Shown here: in pieces, positions 57,392 to 64,000 of the stretch
Numbering within the stretch: the stretch's first letter is position 1
Layout of the letters: each line of letters starts with the position of its first letter
Source: Geomonas silvestris
GTDB lineage: Bacteria > Desulfobacterota > Desulfuromonadia > Geobacterales > Geobacteraceae
NCBI RefSeq assembly: GCF_014193515.1
Contig: NZ_BLXX01000003.1
Coordinates: 62,001-126,000 of the forward strand
DNA length: 64,000 nt
Direction of reading: 5' to 3'
The notes under the pieces: generated by a model
Told to the model about the DNA's origin: nothing
The model's input: the letters and a program-made list of their open reading frames with translations, nothing else
The model's database searches: none
Made by a program: the position numbers and the translations under genes

Positions 57392-59923
57392 TCACCCCTG
57401 ACAGGCGACGGCACCCGCGGACGGCTCCAGCTCGGCGAGGAGCTTCTGCGCGGCTCCGTTCAACGGGTCTTTTTCCAGCACCCTCTGGAACAGTTCGGCT
57501 GCGGCCTCGACGATCCCCGCTTCGCGGCACATGAGGCCCAGCGAGATGAGCGCCCCCGCGTCGTCAGGGACGAGCGAGATGTAGTGGCGCAGGGCATTGA
57601 AGGCGTCCTCGAACCGTCCCACCGCCTTCAGCAGCTCGGCGTAGACGGTCAGGTAAATGGGGGAGAAGCCGACGAGGCACTCGAGGGCCATCAGGGCGTT
57701 GTCGGGGTCGTTCTCGGCCAGTGAGAGGTGCACCACCTGCAGCAGGGCGTCCTCGGTCAGCTGGTGGGGCGGGTCGGTGAAGAGCTGCTGGTAGTGGCCG
57801 ATCGCCTCGGCGGTTTCCCCCTTGAGCTCAGCCAAGAGCCCCTGCACGAAGTGGAGGTAGGGGAGCGCCTTGTCCGGATCGGGATGTCCAGCCAACCCGG
57901 TGGCCATACTCTCCAACTCGGAGACCTTCTGTCGCTTGAAGAGGAGCAGCACCTTACTCCGGGCATGCGCCAGATCGTGCGCCCTTTCCAGGAGCATGAT
58001 GTGGGTGGTGCGCTCTTCGGTCATGACACGGGTGAACTCCTGCTCCAAACGATCCAAAACACCCCGTTGTGTTTCGGTCAGCAAGGGCACCTTGTCGGGG
58101 TTTCGCTGGCGCCAGAGCTGTACACGACCGCATTGCAGGTCTATTTCCCACTGGGCGGCCAGCAGATCGAAATCGGGTTTTTTGCCGTCCTCCTCGATGC
58201 GTGCGTCGATCCGTTGCACGAGGTCGTCCATACGGTTGATGAGGAACAGGGCGCCTTCCTCGTAAGCCTCGTAATACTCGCGAGTCGCGACCTCGACCTG
58301 TTCGTCGGTCATCTCTTCGGCCATCGTCGTTTTGAGGCTCAGCAGGAATCTCTTGATGCCGCACTGTTTGACAAGTATGGAGAATTCATCGAAATTCTGA
58401 TCGAGTCTCTTTTCGATCTTGTCCATCCGTATTTTGTGCCGGAAGTCGCGCTTTCTGCCGTTGCGGCCGAACAGGCCGTCTGTGCATCTTAGGGCTTCGC
58501 GCGACAGGGTGAGTATGCCCTGGAACTTGCTGCGCGCCCGCTGTATTTCCTTTTTGATGCGGCGGTAATGCACCAGGCGCGTGGCTGCCGTCGATTCGGG
58601 CATGCGGGACCGGATCACGGAGGATGGCGGGGCAGCGCCATCGGCCAGGTCGAGTTCGTCGAGCGGTTTGTAGCCGATGAAGGGGACCACGGCGGCGTTA
58701 CGTGAGCAGTTGTAGACGCCGATGCCCCGTTTCTCCAGTTCCTGCGCCTGTAAGGTAAGGATGCCGATGGACGCGCTGAAGCTGTAATTGGTTTCGGCCT
58801 GCCATCCTCCATAGGTCTCTATACGGGATGAGGTCTGGCCGAGGTCCGGGCCGACCTTACTCTCGTTGCTGCCCGCCGCGTGGGTCTGTCCCGCGGAGGA
58901 GAAACAGTTGTCGACGCCTGCCAGGACAATCGTGGTGCAGCCCATGTGCATGCAGAGGGAAATCGAGAAGTTGCTGACAGTGGGACCGTGGTACAGGAGC
59001 GTGTCGCTGTTCAACGGGGTGTGCCAGGGGAAAAGCGGGCCCGAGTACAGGTAGTCACCCCGCCACTGCCCTACCAACTGGGGAACCACATGGTAGCTGC
59101 CGACGAAAAGCGGCGGTTCCGGGAGGTCGGCAAATAACAGCATCTCCCTGCTGATTTCGAAGCTCAGGATGGTCGGGTCGACGGAGGCGACGATGTGCGG
59201 GACGATCCCCGCCTCCCGCAGGGTCCGGCAGATGCGGGAGACCGCGATGATGAGGATGCGGTCGCGGTTCTGCTTGACCCACGGCAGCACCTCGGTCAGG
59301 GAAGGGCCCCCCGCCAGGACGATCGCGGTCCGGCCGGCGAAGGCGTTCGGCAAGACCTGGCTGAAGGGGACCTGGTTCTCGGTCAGGTTCTCCCACTGGC
59401 GCGAAATGAACGGAAAGTTGTTCGCGGAAAGTACGATCTTCTGCAGCAAGTTCTTGAGCGCCAGGTTGAGATCCCAGGAAAGCTCGCGGTATTCGATCAG
59501 ATTGGCGTCGCGCGACCCTACCGATTCGTGCACCTTGACCGCATCGAGGAAGGCGTAGCTCGTCAGCTGGTGCGCCTCGGTATGCCCCATGAAGTCGTCC
59601 AGCGACAGGACCGAGATCTCGGAGGGGAGTTCCTCCCACCCCGGGAGCTGGCCGAGAACCTCGAGGATGGAAGGCAACTCTACGAAAACGTAGCGCGACC
59701 CGCTGGGTACGCCGCATTTCGCTATGTACTGGGGCAACAACCCCGAGTCCGTGCCGATAATCACGTTGAGCTGAAACTCCTGGAACAGCTTCTCGCCGTA
59801 CAACGAGCTGTAGAGCGCGTCCGAGCCGATTCTGGAGAAGGCGTTGCGGTTGATGGAGTACAAATAACGATCGCCGAAGGCGTTGGTGACGAAGTGCCCC
59901 AGGTTGTTTTCGATATCACGCAT
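57392..59923 (-). CDS. Maf-type (DUF115 / MptE-like) flagellin glycosyltransferase with C-terminal TPRs
   Basis: 843 residues. The central domain has IVLAGGPSL, the glycine-rich motif of the motility accessory factor family, plus VSRICRTLREAGIVPHIVASVDP and VLAGVDNCF. The N-terminal part matches the Maf N-domain. A helical region follows, then TPR-like helices from about 690 (ALPYLHFVQGLLAELKGETAEAIGHYQQLF and repeats). Maf proteins transfer nonulosonic acids onto flagellin Ser/Thr. The sugar genes upstream fit this, and fliC is about 3 kb away. AAGGG precedes the ATG. Confidence 0.85.
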   Translation of the reverse strand: MRDIENNLGHFVTNAFGDRYLYSINRNAFSRIGSDALYSSLYGEKLFQEFQLNVIIGTDSGLLPQYIAKCGVPSGSRYVFVELPSILEVLGQLPGWEELPSEISVLSLDDFMGHTEAHQLTSYAFLDAVKVHESVGSRDANLIEYRELSWDLNLALKNLLQKIVLSANNFPFISRQWENLTENQVPFSQVLPNAFAGRTAIVLAGGPSLTEVLPWVKQNRDRILIIAVSRICRTLREAGIVPHIVASVDPTILSFEISREMLLFADLPEPPLFVGSYHVVPQLVGQWRGDYLYSGPLFPWHTPLNSDTLLYHGPTVSNFSISLCMHMGCTTIVLAGVDNCFSSAGQTHAAGSNESKVGPDLGQTSSRIETYGGWQAETNYSFSASIGILTLQAQELEKRGIGVYNCSRNAAVVPFIGYKPLDELDLADGAAPPSSVIRSRMPESTAATRLVHYRRIKKEIQRARSKFQGILTLSREALRCTDGLFGRNGRKRDFRHKIRMDKIEKRLDQNFDEFSILVKQCGIKRFLLSLKTTMAEEMTDEQVEVATREYYEAYEEGALFLINRMDDLVQRIDARIEEDGKKPDFDLLAAQWEIDLQCGRVQLWRQRNPDKVPLLTETQRGVLDRLEQEFTRVMTEERTTHIMLLERAHDLAHARSKVLLLFKRQKVSELESMATGLAGHPDPDKALPYLHFVQGLLAELKGETAEAIGHYQQLFTDPPHQLTEDALLQVVHLSLAENDPDNALMALECLVGFSPIYLTVYAELLKAVGRFEDAFNALRHYISLVPDDAGALISLGLMCREAGIVEAAAELFQRVLEKDPLNGAAQKLLAELEPSAGAVACQG

Positions 59924-59977
59924 AATTTATCCCTTAGCTGCTCTGATACGGCCCCCCGAAGGAAGGCGCCCCCACGA

Positions 59978-61366
59978 TCAACTCTGCCGGAAACCCCGGA
60001 AGGAGCTGTCGCTCTCCAGGTAAAGTTTCCGTGCCTGTTCGATGGTCGCGGACTGCTTCCGGGAGAAGTACTTTTCCAGCAGGATCGAGTTGGCGTCGAA
60101 AAGGGCCGCGTGGAACTCCTGGTCCGTCATGTCGGTGAAATTGACGGCGACCAGATCCGAGTTCAGGTGCTTGTTCTTGTAGAAATCCTCGCAATCCGCG
60201 ATCAGCCCCTGCTCCAGGGCGTGGTAGTACAGGGGGGAGCCGGGATAGGGGGTTACCGGGCGGATGGTCCTCATCTGTGCGCCGTCGTCGTACTGCAAGA
60301 GGAAATCCACCCCTTTTTGCAGGGTTTCCCGGGTCTCCCCGATATTGCCGAAGATGATGTTGTATCCGGGGCTGATGCCGGCGTTCAGCGTCGCCTCGAT
60401 CCCCTGGACGATCTGTTTCGTCGTGAGAGCCTTTTTCATGTTCTTCAGGATCTGGTCGTCGAAGGCCTCGATGCCGTAGTTGATGAACACGCAACCTGCC
60501 CGCTTCATCAGGGCGAGCACGTGGGGGTGCGCGTAGTTGAGCCTGCCGTTGCAGTCCCATTTCACGTCGAGGTTGGCGGCGAGAAAGCCCTCGCACAGTT
60601 CGGTCACCCGCGCTTCGGAAGACATGAGCAGCTCGTCGGAAAAGGCGATGTAGGTGATCCCGTAGTCGCGCTTGAGCAGCCTGATCTCCTCGATGATGCT
60701 CTCGGTGCTGCGCGGCCGGAACCCTTCGTCCATCCGGTAGCAGAAGTTGCAGGTGAAGGGGCATCCCCGCCCCGAGAGAACCGGCATGATGAAATCGCCG
60801 TTATTCGAATGGGGCATCCTGAGCAGGCGGTAGTACTCGATGGGGAACAGGTCGTAGGCCGGAAAGGGGATGCTGTCGATGTCGGCGATGAGAGGTCTGC
60901 GCTCGTTGACCAGGATCTGCCCGCCGTCGCGGTAGGCGATGCCGCGGATACCGGCTAGGGGGGAGCCCGACCCCACGGCCTCGAGCAGCTCGACGACGGT
61001 CTCTTCCCCCTCGCCAATGACGGTGATGTCCGCCCCCGTCTTGTCCATGAAGAACTTCGGTTCGGGAGCCGGTCCGTGCCCACCGATGAGGTAGAGGGGG
61101 CGCCGCTTGGACCGGTTGATCGCTTCGGAGAGGGAGAGGGCTTTGCGGTACTGGTAGTATCCGGCGATGAAGCTCAGGCAGACCACGTCGAAGGGGTGTG
61201 CGTCGAGATAGCCGGTCAGGTGCTCGTCGGGGTAGTGGTGGAGGTCCTGATTGTAAATGACCACCTCGTGCCCGTGGATTCTGAGCACGCTGGCGATGTA
61301 CGCCAGCCCCTGGGGAAACCAGTGGATATAGGAATCGTTGTCGTAAACTACCAGCAGGATGCGCAT
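59978..61366 (-). CDS. B12-binding radical SAM protein (class B type)
   Basis: 462 residues from the ATG at 61366 (GGGAG upstream; an ATG at 61378 is possible). An N-terminal cobalamin-binding Rossmann domain (ILLVVYDNDSYIHWFPQGLAYIASVLR) is followed by the radical SAM core with CPFTCNFC and FEAFDDQ-like YGIEAFDDQILKNMKKAL. A C-terminal helical tail ends it. Such proteins methylate or otherwise modify unreactive carbons. Placed between the nonulosonic acid genes and maf, it may alter the sugar or the flagellin, but the substrate is unknown. Confidence 0.85.
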   Translation of the reverse strand: MRILLVVYDNDSYIHWFPQGLAYIASVLRIHGHEVVIYNQDLHHYPDEHLTGYLDAHPFDVVCLSFIAGYYQYRKALSLSEAINRSKRRPLYLIGGHGPAPEPKFFMDKTGADITVIGEGEETVVELLEAVGSGSPLAGIRGIAYRDGGQILVNERRPLIADIDSIPFPAYDLFPIEYYRLLRMPHSNNGDFIMPVLSGRGCPFTCNFCYRMDEGFRPRSTESIIEEIRLLKRDYGITYIAFSDELLMSSEARVTELCEGFLAANLDVKWDCNGRLNYAHPHVLALMKRAGCVFINYGIEAFDDQILKNMKKALTTKQIVQGIEATLNAGISPGYNIIFGNIGETRETLQKGVDFLLQYDDGAQMRTIRPVTPYPGSPLYYHALEQGLIADCEDFYKNKHLNSDLVAVNFTDMTDQEFHAALFDANSILLEKYFSRKQSATIEQARKLYLESDSSFRGFRQS

Positions 61367-61403
61367 TGTGTCTCCCATTGTTTGTCGTCGGAAATGGCGG
61401 CTC

Positions 61404-62093
61404 TTAGCGGTTGGCGCTCAAGCGGAACTCGCAGAGGGCGAAATCATCTTCGGTGTCGATATCGACGGAGTGCTCCTTGCTCATGATGCAGCCGGCGGTT
61501 TCCGGCCCGATGAAGGAGCGGCGCTCCAAAAGCCACGCGGTTCGAGCCACGTAGACCGCACCGTTCAAGGCATAGACTTCGGGAAGGTCCTGTCGGCGGG
61601 AAAAGCCGGGAGGCTCGGGGAGCAGGGGGCTCAGCCGGGACTCGCGGTTCAGGGTGAACATCCAGAAAGGGCTCTTTTCGGGTGCCGTTACCGTCACGCA
61701 AGAGGGAGCTGCACCGCCGACGCAGGCCTCGATGCAGCGGTCGATGTCCTCGGCGCTCCGAAACGGCGAGGTGGGCTGCAGGAGCACCACGTAGTCGTAG
61801 CCCGGCACCTGCTCGAGGGCGTGCAGCACCGGTTCGATGCCGGGGGTCTCGTCGCGGGCCAGTTCGGCCGGGCGCACGAAGGGAACCTCGCAGCCGACCT
61901 CCCGGGCCACCCGGATGATCTCCGCGTCGTCGGAGCTGAGGATCAGGCGGTCGATGTAGCGCGACTCCCTGGCCGCCTCGACGCTCCAGGCGAGGAGCGG
62001 CTTCCCCCCCAGGGGGCGGATGTTCTTCCCCGGCACCCCCTTCGACCCTCCGCGGGCCGGGATGACGGCCAGTACCTTCTGGTCATTTACCAT
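61404..62093 (-). CDS. CMP-nonulosonic acid (legionaminic/neuraminic-type) cytidylyltransferase
   Basis: 229 residues. VIPARGGSKGVPGKNIRPLGGKPLLAWSVEAA is the NeuA/LegF/PseF N-terminus, and LLQPTSPFRSAEDID and LNGAVYV are further family motifs. It activates the nine-carbon sugar with CTP to CMP-sugar, the donor for Maf. The PtmE-like neighbour points to legionaminic acid rather than pseudaminic acid. It overlaps the PtmE-like gene by 11 bp. Confidence 0.9.
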   Translation of the reverse strand: MVNDQKVLAVIPARGGSKGVPGKNIRPLGGKPLLAWSVEAARESRYIDRLILSSDDAEIIRVAREVGCEVPFVRPAELARDETPGIEPVLHALEQVPGYDYVVLLQPTSPFRSAEDIDRCIEACVGGAAPSCVTVTAPEKSPFWMFTLNRESRLSPLLPEPPGFSRRQDLPEVYALNGAVYVARTAWLLERRSFIGPETAGCIMSKEHSVDIDTEDDFALCEFRLSANR

Positions 62094-63138
62094 TGAACAC
62101 CTTCGGGTAGTCGAGGTCGGCCCGCTCGAAGTCGTCCATGCGGCCGATGTCGAGCCAGTACTCGTGGATCGGGAACACGGCCGTGGTCCGCTTCTGGTGG
62201 ATGAGCCCCTTGAAGACGTCGGGCATGTCGAGGCGCTCGTTACTGGGGATCTGCTCCAGCGCCTCGGGGCTCAAGACGTAGATCCCGGCGTTGACGAAGA
62301 AGCGCTGCACCGGCTTCTCCTCGATGCTGGTCAGGCGGTGCTTGTCGAGCTTCACCACGCCGTAGGGGATGTGGTGGTCGTACTCGCGCACGCACATGGT
62401 CGCCGATGCCCGGTGCTCGGAGTGGAATTCCAGGAGCTGCTGGAAGTTCACCCTGGTCAAAAGGTCGCCGTTCATGACCAAAAGGGGCTGGGTCGGCTTC
62501 TCGGGGAGGAGCCCCAGCGGCCCGGCCGTGCCGAGCTGCTTTTCCTCGTGCAGGTAATCGATCTCGACCCCCCAGCGCGAGCCGTCGCCGAAGTAGTGCT
62601 TGATCATCTCGGCGCGGTAGTTGACCGCGATGTAGAAGCGCCTGAAACCGTACTCGGCGAAGCTCTGCAGGATCGTTTCCAGGATCGGCTTGCTCCCCAC
62701 CTTCAAAAGCGGCTTCGGGCAGTCGTTGGTCAGCGGGCGCAGCCGGTTCCCCAGGCCCCCCGCCATCAGGATGACGACGTTCTCCCGGGCGCTCGGCTGG
62801 ATCAGCTTGTTGAAAAGCTCCAGGCCGGTCACCAGCCCCTGGCTGTCGACGACCGGTATCTGCCGGATCTTGGTGGCTTTCATGATGGCGAGGATGCTCT
62901 CGCGGCTGTCGTTTAAGTCGGCGGCGATCGGGTTGTCGTTCATCACGAGCTCGACCGGGCTGTTCAGATCGATCCCCTTCAGGATGGCGCGCCGCACGTC
63001 GCCGTCGGTCAGAGTCCCCAAGAGCTTGCGCTGCGGGCTCACGACCAGGGCGATCTGCAGTCCCGTCTCGTCGATGCTGCGGATCACCTCGATGATCGGC
63101 GTTTGCGGTGCTACCAGTATGCTTTCCCAGTTGCTCAT
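62083..63138 (-). CDS. CBS-domain sugar nucleotidyltransferase (PtmE-like)
   Basis: 351 residues. Two CBS domains (about 1-115: LVVSPQRKLLGTLTDGDVRRAIL and IRQIPVVDSQGLVTGLE) precede a nucleotidyltransferase core (VVILMAGGLGNRLRPLTNDCPKPLLKVGSKPIL). This fusion is typical of PtmE, the glucosamine-1-P guanylyltransferase that starts legionaminic acid synthesis in Campylobacter. Substrate is inferred from that family. Its ATG overlaps the acetyltransferase stop and its end overlaps the cytidylyltransferase. Confidence 0.88.
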   Translation of the reverse strand: MSNWESILVAPQTPIIEVIRSIDETGLQIALVVSPQRKLLGTLTDGDVRRAILKGIDLNSPVELVMNDNPIAADLNDSRESILAIMKATKIRQIPVVDSQGLVTGLELFNKLIQPSARENVVILMAGGLGNRLRPLTNDCPKPLLKVGSKPILETILQSFAEYGFRRFYIAVNYRAEMIKHYFGDGSRWGVEIDYLHEEKQLGTAGPLGLLPEKPTQPLLVMNGDLLTRVNFQQLLEFHSEHRASATMCVREYDHHIPYGVVKLDKHRLTSIEEKPVQRFFVNAGIYVLSPEALEQIPSNERLDMPDVFKGLIHQKRTTAVFPIHEYWLDIGRMDDFERADLDYPKVFNGK

Positions 63139-63773
63139 CGTTGTGCCTCTCGTGCGGGGACCCCGAACACCGTGACCCCTTCCTTGACGTTGCGCAGCAC
63201 CAGCGCACCTGCGCCCACCGTGCTGCCCCGGGCGATGCTCACGCCCTGTATGACCGTGGCCCCCGTACCGATGTGGACCTCGTCCTCGACGACGACCCCC
63301 CCGGAGAGGGTGACTCCCGGCGCGAGGTGTACGTGGCTGCCGATCCGGCAGTCGTGGTCCACCGAGGCGCGGGTGTTGACGATTGAATTGGCGCCGATGC
63401 GCGCCCCGACCTGCACGACGGCTCCCGCCATGACCTGCGCTCCCATTCCCAGCTCAACGTCGCGCGCCAGGACTGCCGCCGGATGCACCACGCTCGCGAA
63501 ACGGTAGCCCAGGGCCAGGTACTCCTTGAAGAGAGCGGCGCGGCGGGTAAGCGAGCCGACCGAGCCGATGCCGTTCACCAGTTCCACCTCGTCGCAGCCG
63601 AAGCGGCCGGCCTCCCGGTCGCCACCGAGGACCGGTACCCCCAGGATCAGCTCCCCCTTGAGCTTCTCTTCGGCGTCGAGGATTCCCACGACCTGGCGCG
63701 AGCAGAGCAAGAGTGCGTCCAAAAGGACCCGTGCGTGCCCTCCGGCGCCGAGTATCACGACAGGAAGGCTCAC
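63135..63773 (-). CDS. NeuD/LegH-type sugar O- or N-acetyltransferase
   Basis: 212 residues with a GTG start (GAGG upstream) that overlaps the stop of the synthase gene (GTGA). An N-terminal PglD-like Rossmann part (LPVVILGAGGHARVLLDALL) is followed by a left-handed beta-helix with hexapeptide repeats (VGARIGANSIVNTRASVDHDCRIG). The catalytic His is in VDHDC. It acetylates an amino sugar or nonulosonic acid. Confidence 0.88.
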   Translation of the reverse strand: MSLPVVILGAGGHARVLLDALLLCSRQVVGILDAEEKLKGELILGVPVLGGDREAGRFGCDEVELVNGIGSVGSLTRRAALFKEYLALGYRFASVVHPAAVLARDVELGMGAQVMAGAVVQVGARIGANSIVNTRASVDHDCRIGSHVHLAPGVTLSGGVVVEDEVHIGTGATVIQGVSIARGSTVGAGALVLRNVKEGVTVFGVPAREAQR

Positions 63774-64000
63774 CGGATCACCTCGTCGGGTTGCAGCGCG
63801 GCGGCGCAGGACTGGCCGAGGTACTCCCAGTAGTAGAAGGGGGAGACCCCGGTCCCCGGCCGCTTCACCGCCAGGTTCTCGGTGCTGAACGGTTCCCCGG
63901 CCTCGATGGCGCGCCCGGCCACCAGGGACTTCCTGGCGATGGGGAGGTTCTGCACCTCGCTGGCAGCCGGCGCCTTCCGGGACGATCCCAACGCCTGCTC
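63770..64000 (-). CDS. Nonulosonic acid synthase (NeuB/LegI/PtmC-type), C-terminal part, 5' end outside the window
   Basis: The frame is open to the window end, so only the C-terminal 76 residues are seen. LGSSRKAP, then RKSLVAGRAIEAGEPFSTENLAVKRPGTGVSPFYYWEYLG is the SAF (antifreeze-like) domain of sialic/legionaminic acid synthases. It condenses a hexose derivative with phosphoenolpyruvate. The stop overlaps the acetyltransferase start. Confidence 0.88.
   Translation of the reverse strand, partial: EQALGSSRKAPAASEVQNLPIARKSLVAGRAIEAGEPFSTENLAVKRPGTGVSPFYYWEYLGQSCAAALQPDEVIR

Overview
The window (about 64 kb, high GC, codon use even throughout) looks like a chromosome segment of a motile member of the Geobacteraceae (Geobacter / Geomonas / Citrifermentans type, Desulfobacterota). 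The reasons are an octaheme c-type nitrite reductase, many multidomain sensor kinases, PilT next to a PilB/GspE-like protein, sigma-54 promoters and a corrinoid/methyltransferase unit. The species is inferred from gene content only. No rRNA, tRNA, insertion sequence or CRISPR array was seen.

Region 1 (1-9.3 kb): the end of glmU, then glmS, a perfectly phased 21-bp tandem array, and a coupled minus-strand unit. That unit encodes a B12-binding protein, a UroD-type methyltransferase and a hybrid kinase whose N-terminus resembles DUF1638; an OmpR-type regulator lies upstream. It looks like a corrinoid-linked sensory system. Region 2 (9.8-25.7 kb): a receiver-PilZ protein, an aminotransferase, pilT with a degenerate GspE-like pseudo-ATPase, a PP-loop/NFACT-R protein, a hybrid kinase with an HD-GYP regulator, mtgA, pdxA, a glycine-zipper lipoprotein and a UvrD/PcrA helicase. 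Region 3 (25.8-31.1 kb): a DAACS transporter with a sigma-54 promoter, and its probable two-component system (SBP-type sensor kinase plus NtrC-family activator). Region 4 (31.6-39.3 kb): a small membrane protein, octaheme nitrite reductase, a JAMM-DinG fusion helicase, a YhcC-type radical SAM protein and a lipoprotein-like outer-membrane barrel.

Region 5 (39.6-57.1 kb) is one flagellar block on the plus strand: flhA-flhF-flhG-fliA-flgF-flgG-flgA-flgH-flgI-flgJ-flgM-flgN-flgK-flgL-csrA-fliW, then fliC, fliD, fliS and fliT. A near-consensus sigma-54 site precedes flhA. A sigma-28 site precedes fliC, whose leader carries two ACGGA motifs, one in a hairpin loop and one on the Shine-Dalgarno. With csrA-fliW directly upstream, this predicts a CsrA-FliW-flagellin control loop. 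Region 6 (57.4-64 kb, minus strand) is a coupled legionaminic-acid-type sugar cluster (NeuB/LegI, NeuD, PtmE-like, NeuA/LegF), then a B12-radical SAM protein and a Maf-type flagellin glycosyltransferase. Its likely job is to decorate the flagellin encoded next door.

Several dispersed repeats are not explained by genes. There are two families of inverted repeats whose arms are runs of heptamers (TTCTANG-type, three loci; TTGACAN-type, one full and one half locus), a ~115-bp GC-rich palindromic element in two copies plus a fragment, a short GGACTGATC-like element, and the 21-bp array.
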